Source of the DNA: Liolophura sinensis
Taxonomy: Eukaryota; Mollusca; Polyplacophora; Chitonida; Chitonidae
Assembly: GCF_032854445.1 (NCBI RefSeq)
Contig: NC_088295.1
Coordinates: 45,619,385-45,683,384, forward strand
Direction: 5' to 3'
Length of the DNA stretch: 64,000 nucleotides
Shown: piece after piece, positions 1 through 11,200 of the stretch
Layout of the letters: every line of letters begins with the position of its first letter
Position numbering within the stretch: the stretch's first letter is position 1
The notes under the pieces: generated by a model
Database searches by the model: none
Seen by the model: the letters and a program-made list of their open reading frames with translations, nothing else
What the model was told of the DNA's origin: nothing
Position numbers and translations under genes: made by a program

Positions 1-1119
1 GACATCCAGTGCCATGTTTAGAGTTCAATAAACTTCCTGTAACGTCATAGTTCCTAACCTCAGTTAGTACGGTCCATAAAGCCCACCTTAGAATTCAAAT
101 GTTTGAGCGCCTTTAACTCTTTTCACAAAAATCTAAAGAAATAAATGAAAGTATACTTATGCATGGTTCTAAATGGTCTATTTAGTGATGACTATATTGA
201 TTTTTAGAGGTCTTTTCATTTATTTTGTAAAATTTGTAATCACACTATTAACTCATTCATACGACACCACTATCAAATAAGTTGGATTTAGGCAATACAT
301 ATGTATATGTAGACTAGGAAATTAAGGAAAAAAGATAAATACATGTTTTCATCAGACTTATTTACTATTTATTTGATAGTTATTTATTGCCAAGAATTTT
401 TCAGTCAGTTATACAGCAGTCAGTTATACAGCAGTCAGTTATACAGTTGGAGGAAACTGTATGTAACGTACAAACATTGCACTTGATATTGTTGGAAGAT
501 AACAGGTCTTCCTAAAGTCTTCCTAATTCTCCCCGAAGTGCCGCAGTCAGTCAGAGCTGGAGAGTCTACAAATTCACTGTATGTCAAAAGTCTTAAGACT
601 GTGACCTAGGGCTGATTTAACAAAATCATTTGTCAAAATTTAAGAACTCTAAAAACGCTACTAAATTTTTGGTAGCGGAATATGAAATTTACACATACTG
701 GTAATTGTATGATAACACTGATGATGTAGACTAAAAATTTATTGCTAAAGCCCTAAAAAAAGTTTGAAGATCATATTTCAAAGTTTGACTTAAGTCAGGA
801 ATGGCTGTTTGGAATCACCCCATGGCTTTATCAGGTGTTTGCAGAATTAGATTAGGTCTTTAAAAGACATGATGGAAACTGCAGAAGACAGTTCACAGTC
901 TAAACATATCTATCAGTGCCTAGGCTATAGCACTGAAGGCTATGGTCACAACCCAGGGCTCAGTTTATCTTATTTTATTTTTTCCTGTGAATTGTGTATT
1001 CTTTTCATTATTTGACTTGAAATTACATCCTAGCCTTTGCTAAGTTTCAGCTTTGACAAAAATTAAAATAATAGCACTAAATTTACCAAATTATGTGTAA
1101 ATGCCCAGGGTTATAATGT
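1..1119. other. Intergenic DNA downstream of YRDC
   Basis: AT-rich sequence with no coding segment that I recognise on either strand. It holds three direct copies of a 16-base unit (CAGTCAGTTATACAG-type) near 402-446. On the minus strand there is a possible polyadenylation signal, AATAAA, at 974-979, about 235 bases past the YRDC stop. Confidence 0.6.
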
Positions 1120-1211
1120 TTAGGCATTGTATGTCCTGCAACAAGGAAATCTGGGTTTGGCACACCCGAAACTGCTATAAGGCTGTTTTTTTAATCATCA
1201 GGTCTACAGGC

Positions 1212-4200
1212 TTACCTTCCTTCTCTGATGATCCTGAATTGGCCAAGTTTTGTCAAGTCAATCACTGTGGACCCAAACCTGGACTCAGGAGTGTTCCCTA
1301 ACTGACCCCCATCAAAAACCAGGTGGAGTTGTGGCCACAGACACTTAAACTCCTGCAATACACAATCAAACGGACTTCATGAATCCTGCTAAGTTTAATA
1401 GAAGTAAAACAAAGTGGAATGGCTAAATTCATTTATGTTAAAAACAGTGAAAGACATCAAATCTATGCTTGAATAATAAAAAAATTTTTTTTTTTCAATT
1501 TGATCAGTGTTTTACGGCGAACATTCACTTATACGAACACAGGCAGCATAATGATTGGAGGAAACCACTGGCCATCCTGTAATTAAACTAAAGATGATGT
1601 TTACCTTGCCAAATATTAGTGTATGTAACATGTAAGAAATGCTAGAGCAAAATCTAGGTAATAGATGGGAGTTGCCCTTGTGTTGCTGAATTCTCTCTGC
1701 TGGGCTGGAACTCTCCAGTATTTTGGGTAAATTGATCAAGTTTGGCCCACATACTCAGAACTGAGGTTATATGGAAGATTTAAAATTTGACCTGCTTAAA
1801 AATAAGTCTGAGATATAGCTTTTCCACACATACAGTACAAGAGTTGTTATTTCCATAAACTGAATGTTACTTTAAATCTTGTTTTATGCTGTCCTTTAAT
1901 TCTTTTTTTTTTGAACACAAAAAACAAAATGCTATATTTGAATAATGCAAAGGATGAAATACTTCATTTATCTTTATTTGTGATCTTGTGAATCCAAGGC
2001 CTTTGATCTTCAGTAGCATGAGACCATACAGCCCTTAACCAGCTCAGAGGACTCCGAAAGTGGCAGAAAGTTACAAATAAATTCATTTCAAGGAATCTTT
2101 GGCTGCCTTGTACATCATAACCAGTCATAATACTGAAATGGACTTTTTAATGATTTTCACTTCACAACTGCTAAATGTCATAGTAAACCAACCATGGCCA
2201 CTGAGCACATGCTTTAATAGGTCTATACAATTATGCACAGCCCACAAGAAACATATATCTGATATAAAACCTTTGTCTTATTTACACCTACCTGTATACA
2301 TAATGGGCTCTGCTCTGATGTGATATTAGCACTTGTCAAGGCTATCGGTCCGTCACATGACCTGGCCAGACTCCTCACGAAGTCGTAGTCTGGTATGCGG
2401 ATTCCCACAGACGACGTCCCCTCATTAAGTGCTGGGTTTAGCTCAGGTGTACGTTGGAACACCAGGGTGACTGGTCCAGGCAGCAAATCATGTAACAACT
2501 CTCTGCTGACAGTCACCTTACCCCATCTGCAGCATAAGTTCATACTGGAAAATCTAAAATCTATGCTTAATAAGGCGGGACCTCCTAGGCCCACATGGTA
2601 GTCTCCCCTGATGCCCTAATGAGATCTGTTACGTGGCTAACAGACTTGGATTGCTGCATCCATCCATAGCTTTTTGGTATTTGTCTGAGGCCAGTGGTAT
2701 GCTGCACTCACTCGTATTTCCTCTTCACATATTACATACCACTGATGTATGTACGCAGTATGAAGTGCAATATTCTACGGTGCACTTGTAAACTCCAAAG
2801 AATTATATTCTGTAAGCCACCTTGACTTATAAATTCTATTTTAATATACACATGAAAGTCTATAATTAAAATTAAAAGGTCCATCAACTATGAGAACTGA
2901 TACTAACATTTAAACTACTACTTGCTGTATTTCCCCAACAGCTTGCTAGTATGCTGTACAACATCTTAAGAAGCATATGAAGGCTTAAAATGATACATCT
3001 GACGGCAACACTTTAGTTTTTCTGCTAAGAATCTAATTAAACTTCACAAAAAATTCCTCTGTGGCTCTATATGGTGGATGAATCAATCAAAATCAAGCAA
3101 AATATGTCACACTTTGGTTGAAATGTGATACTGTATCTTCCAAGTTATTTGTAATGTATAGACAGATAAGGCAATGGTGGAAAACTTGGAAAACATACTT
3201 GTAGACATCGTCAATATCTCCCACACTAATGGCAACTGCCTTAGAGATGTTTCTTCTTTTCACATTGAACAGTTTTGTGATGGCTCCAGAATCCTGCGCC
3301 AGAGCCGCTACCCCATAGATCGTGTCTGTTGGCACAGCTATCACATGACTGGCTTTCAAACTATCTGCAGCTAAGTGTGCCTGAGATTCAGCCTCTGAAA
3401 TTCAATAAGGGGTGATAACAAAACATTAGGCAAACTCAGAGACATAAACAGGGAATGAGAAAATGAGAAAAAAAGTTTCTGTGAGAACAGTATCCCTGTG
3501 TTTTGCCAGGTTCCTGACTTAAAGCTGTAGCTGAACCAGCTCAAGCTGAGCCCAACCTCACTGAGTGGCCAGTTGGGTGCGTCAAGAATGATGCCTAACA
3601 ATAGAGGCAGTTTGAACTCCCTACTGAGTCCACCAGTACAAGTGTAAAGCAACATGTTTATTTATTTGTATTTTCTGAGTAAATTTAGCCTGAGACCTCC
3701 GTCTAGGGATGGCTATTATATACTGAAATGTAGGGACCGCTGGCCACCCTTAGCCCGAAAGTTATGTGGACCCGATTCCAGTATAATGCTTTCAAAGAGC
3801 TACTCCCTCGTTCAATTAGATTCATCCTTAATTAGAAACCGGGCAGAGCCCGGGGCAAACCCACGACCATCTGTAGATCCTGGAAGACTCCTTGACTGTG
3901 ATCTATGCCTTACCCCATATTAAAAGATCACAGTCGAGATCCTTTCACTAGAGTAATATAAGCTTTTTCATATTATAAGCTAATACAAGCTTTAAGATCT
4001 CCCAACTTCGAGGCGCCTGCTCGAATCATTGGGCCACCAAAGTGGTCCTATTTCTTAATGCGTTGTATATAAAGTGGCCTAACATATAAATTACAAAAAA
4101 GCCCCACAATTGTGCTAGCCTTCCGCCTTCATAAAGCATAGTGAGTTGGTAGGGTCTGACTGTTGAAGCCCAGCCCCAGAATTGTGCTAGGTTGTGTTTA

Positions 4201-4955
4201 CTATTTGGACCTGTCATAAGATTGCCAGACGGGCGAACGTTGTCAGTACACACAGCAGCCTAGTCTAGTCATGGCTGGGTCCCCTTCGCCCTGGTGGAAA
4301 GAATTGTACAATTTCGGAGAACAGTCGATTATTAACCTACCATACCCAGCCAGTTACTTGTTTACAATGTTTAGGGTCCTTGGGCACCTGCCTGTTAAAC
4401 CCAATTTTAACAGGCAGATGCCCTAGGACCCTAAGCATTGGGCGGGCGTGGTAGGCTAGTTATCGACTGTTTTCAGAAATTTTACAAATTTTCCTACTGG
4501 GGCGAGGGGGACCCTGCCGCGAGCGTTAGCACCAATATAAAAGAGCGCGGCGTAGTCGTCCAGGGCTAGTCGGTTGTTTGGGTTAGGTCTATAGTTAGAC
4601 GACTGCCGACGACTAACTACAAACTTCTTTACAATAGTCAGTACAACTCCCGTAACAAACAATAATGTGCACAAACTTTCATGTATAACCAAAGATGATA
4701 TCAATCAATTGTTACTAAGTATGAATGCTACTACGAAGACATGACCTCTGGTCGGTCTACTTAGTTTTTACAGCTTGCTGTTGTTGTTGTTCGCAGGGAC
4801 ATATCTGATAGCTCACCTGCTCTGTCAATCTTTATAATTTCAGCCATAGTCGACATCTCCGGAGAGTTTAAAGAAGTCCTTCCCTTCCCAAATAGTTGTT
4901 TGAATAATTCAGGGAAGTTAGATCTTATATAAAGCCTTTGAGACCAAGAAAACAT
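1212..4955 (-). CDS. YRDC: YRDC: threonylcarbamoyl-AMP synthase
   Basis: YrdC/Sua5-family enzyme. It makes threonylcarbamoyl-AMP from threonine, bicarbonate and ATP, the first step of t6A formation at A37 of ANN-decoding tRNAs. Exons (minus): 4955-4817, 3394-3199, 2526-2292 and 1352-1212. All junctions are GT-AG and the phases fit (1, 2, 0). Seen: PTDTIYG nucleotide-binding motif, LLPGPVTLVF, VGIRIPDYDF, GPIALTSAN and LVFDGGQLG, in family order. The first exon (MFSWSQRLYIRSNFPELF...) is basic and hydroxylated, like a mitochondrial leader; the human protein also has one. The last exon reads REGR then TAA, with the stop lying inside a good donor (GTAAGC at 1215-1210). An alternative tiny last exon at 1135-1120 would add four residues (TYNA). 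Odd: the family's K-P-L after the K-x-R motif reads K-A-V here. The product is about 236 residues, against 279 in human. Confidence 0.93.
1492..1600 (-). repeat. Degenerate tRNA-derived SINE, tail half
   Basis: Old copy of the common SINE of this window. It retains recognisable parts of the tail region (TGATCAGTGTTTTACGGCG, then CACTTATACGA and GGAGGAAACC) next to a T-run. The tRNA-like head is not visible. Confidence 0.6.
3837..3900 (-). repeat. SINE fragment in YRDC intron 1
   Basis: Short middle piece of the common SINE (ACCGGGCAGAGCCCGGGG, then AACCCACGACCAT). Neither the head nor the AAATA tail is present. It lies within the 3395-4816 intron. Confidence 0.6.
4275..4516. repeat. Foldback (inverted-repeat) element in YRDC intron 1
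   Basis: Two arms of roughly 115-125 bases face each other across a loop of about five bases (4400-4404). The inner parts pair almost perfectly (CCTGTTAAA against TTTAACAGG; TTTAGGGTCC against GGACCCTAA). The outer parts pair with mismatches (CTGGGTCCCCTTCGCC against GGCGAGGGGGACCCTG), and the left arm has a small extra segment. It is probably a foldback MITE. A transcript of YRDC intron 1, or an antisense transcript, would form a long hairpin. Confidence 0.75.
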
Positions 4956-5283
4956 GGCATCAATGGATCAACCTGACGCAACCACGTTGTAACAAGGGAG
5001 CAGACATCTTGCGTCTATCTACGCATGCGTACTACAAAGTTTCATCTCTACTTTTTTTTGCGAATCCTGAGTATACATTTCGAACAATATCTAACAAAAA
5101 GAACATTTTTTCGAACTCGTGGGGAAAAAGTTTATCAAAAATTGGTGAATACTGATTAAATTTTGTATAGCATACCAAATGTTGTGACTGTTCAGTTATA
5201 CTTCAGCAGAGATTGTTTAAGATTTTGTCAATTTGTTATCACTATGAGTAGTTTATACGAAAGGTCGAGGTCACAAATCCAGA
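4956..5283. promoter_or_regulatory. Bidirectional promoter region YRDC/CDK5RAP1
   Basis: 328 bases between the two divergent start codons (YRDC at 4955 minus, CDK5RAP1 at 5284 plus). Both 5' UTRs and a shared core promoter must fit here unless there are upstream noncoding exons. I see no clear TATA box in either direction. The GC content is only slightly higher near the YRDC side. Confidence 0.55.
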
Positions 5284-8200
5284 ATGGCAGCTTGCAGAGG
5301 AGTAGCAGTCAGAGTATGTCATCCCAAAATAGCTCTTCATAGACTGTCAGGGGGTGAAATCAGAATATCCTTTCGCGAATTTAGAATTTCGGTTGAAAGA
5401 CATCAGAATCTGACTAGTGATTCATTCCGACACGGCGGATTACTGCTGACATCCTTGGAGTTTTCCAAAAAAACAGTTCCCAAAATCTGCACTCCAGCTA
5501 CACTTTCAAGAAGCAGACGATCCATTGCACATGGCAACCGCGCAAATGACGTTGTTGTAGAATCCAACACGCAGACAAGTGGAAAGAGCAGTCATTTAGA
5601 AAGAAAGTTAAGCAATGGCCCATCCTTCGAACATTTCCTTGCAAATATAAACGATGGCTCGGGCAGTAAATCAGTGGCAAGCTCTGAAGTTATACCTTAC
5701 CTGAACAAGTCATTATGGAGTGGAAGGGGAAAGAAAGGTATTAAATACGTAATATGTGTGTTGCTCCTCTGACGTCATATTTGAGTGTCATTATTTGAGG
5801 CCAAGGACATCCTGGAACTTAGCTTGTACAAGTCAGCAGCAAGCAGACAACGAGGTGAAAGATAAGCTGGGAAGGTATAGGGAAATGAACAACATTGGAC
5901 GATTATATTCAGAGGGGTAACGGTACATCTGATGATAACCCAAAATAAATTGTGAAAGTCAACATAACCTGGTTTTAGACTTATGAACAAGGCCGTGCAG
6001 AGTTTTGTATTGACTCCCATGTTATTTGGACAGTGTTTTCCCTGCCGTGTGTGAGATGTCCGTAGTCTTGAATCTAAGCCATATCTAGAAAAACATTAAA
6101 GGTTCTGATCCTTAGCAAGTTATAGTCTGAAAGTTAGCCTAGATGTAATACTACTTAAATAGTGGTCACTTTGTGAATATACATTACCAGAGGCTCTTCA
6201 GAATGCACGTAAATGAAACCGAAATTTCATGGAATTTTAATTGAACTACCTCATCATGCTGCATTGAAAGGCAGCATTTTGACATTTCAGTGAGTAATTG
6301 TAACCGCAGTTGCATGTCCATGGAAATGCAGCATGTCTTTCTTTCATAGCACATTTGTCTCTTGTAATTCCCAGTGTGCACCTTTTGTGTTTTGTTTTTA
6401 CTCTTTTCAGTGTACTTTGAGACGTATGGGTGTCAGATGAATGTGAATGATACTGATATAGCCTGGTCTATCCTCAAACAGAATCACTTCCAAAGGACAC
6501 CAGAGTTGTCACAGGTACAGTACTATGACATGTGTGGACAGTTTGAGACTGTAACAAGTTTACAACTCACTGCCCCTATTCAGTGCAATGATCCAAAAAA
6601 TGATGATCACACCAGTGCAGAGTGGACTTCAATAAAGGATAATCATATTTGACTTCCATGAAAATCTTGCAGGATTTTGAGATGGAGTAACACTTGTCAG
6701 GAAGGCCTATTATTGCCTTACTCTGGATTTCCATGGACAACCACTGCACCAACTGATTATTTAGGCACTTATTTATTAGCACATTCCAACATAAAAATGT
6801 AGTGGATAATTTGCAGACAGATCCAGCATGAAATGATGATGGATGTCATGTGCATCCCTAACCCTACAAAAGCCTCAGTAGTTGCTTTTAAAAAGACATT
6901 GCTTACTTTAATATTGCTTCCTTTAGTTATGACATTTTGTCTCTAAAAAATTGACATTTTGTCTTGGAGAGGGCTTTTACTACATTTGTGTAATAAACAT
7001 TTATAGGACATAAATACGATTTCTGGATGGCTATTTTATCTGTTATCACAGAAAACTGTTGAACAGATTTTACCTATAGGCATACATTAAAAAGTTGTTC
7101 ACTTGGGACCCAACCTAACCATTGAAAGATAACTTCAGTAATTTAAACATTACCCTAATTCCTCAACTTCTTCACCTGTGAAAGAGCAACTTTCAGAGAC
7201 AAAATTACATTGGCTTGATTGGCCATTTTCAGGGCATCACATAAAGTATAATTTTAACAGTCTACAAAGATGAATGCCCTCAGAATATGCTTGAATTAAC
7301 ACTTTGCAAACACGCGAAAAGGTTGAAGAATCACAGTGAACTATCATGTCTTAAAAGTGGAATAATTCTTTTAATAAATTTATTTAAATTTAGAATAACT
7401 TTCAAAAGTAATACAAAAGCTGACCTACCTACTTAAAATTTGTAAGCTGAGCTTGTTACCACAAACAGATAACATTTTTAATTTTTGACCCTATGGCTTA
7501 CTATTTGTATTTTTCAGGCAGATGTAGTTCTCCTCATCACATGTTCTATCAGAGAAGGAGCAGAGACAAAGATCTGGAATAGGCTGCGGCATCTGAGGAC
7601 CATCAAGAAAAGACGCCCCAGAGGAGAAAATAAAAGCCCTTTGAAAATTGGCCTGCTTGGTAGAGTGTACATATGCAATGGGAATAAATAAAACTAGATT
7701 CACTACCTGTTTTATAGCTCAAATAGTAATGTGTTAATGAGTATAGAAATCTGATTAAGACATTCTTCTGGATTTCAGGTAGGATTACTTGTATCTGTTC
7801 TCATGTGCAATCCATTAAGATCTTTATCAGGTACATATACTCAGAGCCCCCTTGTTTTCTTCAGATGTAAATCTGACCTCCATTGTTTAAGTGAATCACT
7901 CAGAAGTACAGCATTAAAATACCAATGAGATAAATAAATGAAATTAAATTCTTTTCATAGTGTATTATGTTTTCTCGACCTTATCTAGAAATGCTAATGT
8001 CAGCCTTCTTCAAACACTTTTTGATTGGAACATTCATCCAAACTATAGCTTATGCATGCTTTGAACTTTAGTATGACTTTCAACATCAGATCCTAGGGTA
8101 TTTTGGCATCTTCTGCATCTGTGGAGGTAAAGATGTGTTGAGTCAGTTGTTAATTCCTGTGAGGAATCTTGTTTAATCATGCGAGGAGTGACGGAGCTAG

Positions 8201-11200
8201 TTGTGTAGTCATGTAGGGAGTCAATTTCTCATTCCTGTGGGGTGTCAGTTGTTTAATCATGTGGGGAATCAGTTGTTTAAAAATCATGTGGGAAGTCTGT
8301 TGTTTAACCATGTGAAGAGTTTGTTGGTTAATCATGTAAGGAGTGTGTTGTTAAATCATGTGGGGAGTCATTTGTTTAATCATGTGAGGAGTCTGTTGTT
8401 TAATCATGTGGGGAGTCAGTTGTTTAATCACGTGAGGAGTCATTTGTTTAATCACGTGAGGAATCATTTGATTAATCATGTGTGAAGTCAGTTGTTTAAT
8501 CATGTGAGGAGCCTGTTGTTTAATCATGTGGGAAGTCAGTTGTTTTATCATGTGGGGAGTCATTTGTTTAATCATGTGGGAAGTCAGTTGTTTAATCATG
8601 TGGGAAGTCAGTTGTTTAATACATCACAGATCTATGCACAGGTTGTATGGCAGAAAGGCTGAAGGCTGACCTCTTGGAAAAGGAGCACCTGGTGGATGTT
8701 GTGTGTGGTCCTGATGCATATAAAGATCTACCCAGGCTTCTGTCTGTGACAGCCTCAGGACAAACAGCAAGTAGGACAATCTGGCACTGAATGATTGAAG
8801 GCTATATGTTTTATTGTGTGGTGTAAATCGGTTTAATATATTTTGATTGCTGACCTCGTCACTCTTTCATAAACTTCATGATAATTTCATAAATTCTTCA
8901 CTTCTAAATCCAGTAGACTGTGACATGCACAAAAATGTTACTGGAAATATGATCTGCAAGGCTTGTGAAAGAGTTCTCTATTTTCCTGAAAGAGTAACTT
9001 TTAACAGTTTTAATTTTGTACATCTGATTGAATCATGCACGTGTTTAAAGTCCAAATAAATTGAAACAATCCACAGTTTAAGTCTTTCCTTTCTGACATT
9101 TTTTGTATTCAGTACTTTACATAATTTTGTTTGAAGTTCATAGATTGATTTTAAAGCATGATGTTTATTTACATTTCCAATCACGTTATTTCATGTGACT
9201 TGTTTTATTTGTTGTTTTTAGTAAATGTTCAGCTGTCATTGGAGGAGACCTATGCTGACATTGTTCCTGTGCGGATCAGCGAATCCTCCCCGTCAGCTTT
9301 TGTGTGAGGCATTTTACATACTTTGATATACTATCTGTGACCAGATCTGCCAAGCTTAGGAAGTTAAATGTTCAGTCTCCCTTGAAACTGGAGGAGTACT
9401 GTAATTCTTCAACCTATTCACATGTTTACAAGGTGTTCATTGGAGCATGCTCCAAAGGCATTATTCTGTGGTGACTGGTAAAATTATGCTTTTTGTGAAG
9501 CACTGAAACTGGCCAATTTAGCAAATGTAGTTTTGTCTTAATCAAATTAAAAATGTGCATTAATTACACTGTAAGTTCCTCTTTCATATGCTAAAAGGTG
9601 GAAGAATTAGGGTAGTCTCCCCTTGCTGATATTTTGTATCTGATGTGTCCTCTTTGGCTAAGTGTAATAGGTTTAAAGTATTAATTATCTTCAGTCTGGA
9701 CAATTGTATTTAAAGTTTCATTGATTATTAATGAAAACTGGAGTGAATTAAAATTTTAAGTCTGACTCGTATTTTAGTACACTTTTGAGCGACTGGTTCC
9801 TGTTGATGGCCCCATAGTGTATTGAAAGGGACATGTCGCCAACATTGAAAAAATTGTGCTGTTGTTTTAGACGTCATCTACATTAAGTAGACTTTCAGAT
9901 GTCTACTGATATGTAGCTAACAATCGAATGTTCAGTTTTATCCTGGGTTTCCCTTCAACCATCAACTCATTGTATTTAGAAAGCCTGACTTTTTAGTCAG
10001 TTACCTCCCCTTGTTGTCTAGAGGATGGGAGATGTTCAGCGAACTTGAGATGTCTAACACAGTATTGTGATGTAATTATGCGTTCTAGTGTGTAATTTCA
10101 GTTCTGCAGTACAGTGTTTGGAATTACGAATACTTTATAACGCAATATCGATAGAAAGGAAGATCGTATTTGGTTTACTAGAATTGTAATTCGCTTTCAA
10201 TCTATCGTATTGTTTACATGTGCAATATACAAGTGTCCCTTTAATAGTCCTCCAAGAGATCAAGTCATTCTGGGTTGTTCACAGCACCCGATTTATTTAA
10301 GATAGCTTAAAGATAAAAAGAATGAAAATTAAATTGGTCCCTTGCTCGCATATTCAGCTAAAGTGTTTTTTTTTTTTTGCCAAATCTGAACAGCTTCTGA
10401 CCAACAAAGTGTCACTGGGTTTCCCCCGTGCTCTGTCCGGTTTCCTCCCTTCATAATGTTGGCCGTTGTATAGGTGAAATATTCTTGAGTATGGCGTAAA
10501 ACACTAATCAGGTAAATAAATAAAGCCTCAGATTTGAAATTAACTCCTGGTTTGTTCGCCTACTGTTTAAGGTGAAATGTTTTTCAGCTATTTGGCTAGG
10601 ATTGGTTGTTTGCTCTGGTGTCTTCAGTTTCCTCTTCCATAAACCAAAGTGCCTGACTACCATTATTAGGTATAATGGTAAACAATATGAGGTATGGCAT
10701 TAAATTACCATCAAATAAAGAAGTTAATATGTTCATTAAATCTTTTTCACCATTACACTCTGACCCCTGAAAAGACCAGTATTTCTTACATTTTGTGATG
10801 GTTTTTGTGATATGTGTTTGCCAAGAATGGAAAATTAACAGTGACTGACCTCAGCTTGCTGTTTTTCTGCAGGTCAATAATGCGAGGCTGTGATAACATG
10901 TGCTCCTACTGTATAGTGCCGTTCACTAGAGGGCGGGAGAGGAGTCGACCCGTCACGTCTATACTTGAGGAAATACGATATCTGTCTGATAAGGTAAGGT
11001 GACCAGGTCAGTAATGCAAGGCTGTGATAACATGCGCAGCTACTGTATAGTGCCGTTCACTAGAGGCAGAGAGAGGAGTCGACCCATCACGTCTATACTC
11101 GAGGAAATACAACGTCTACCTGATCAGGAAAAGATGCATTTCAGACTCTCTGATTTCACAGATTCAGACCTAATTCTAACCATCAATCCCATGAGTAAAA

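Noticed and set aside
8201-8599. Repetitive open frames on both strands (NHVGS-type and MIKQ-type proteins)
   Set aside because: They come from the 24-bp minisatellite in an intron, whose period is a multiple of three; there is no other coding sign.
11007-11127. A mutually exclusive alternative radical-SAM exon
   Set aside because: The donor is mutated and a cluster cysteine is lost, so a functional alternative exon is unlikely; listed as a degraded duplicate instead.
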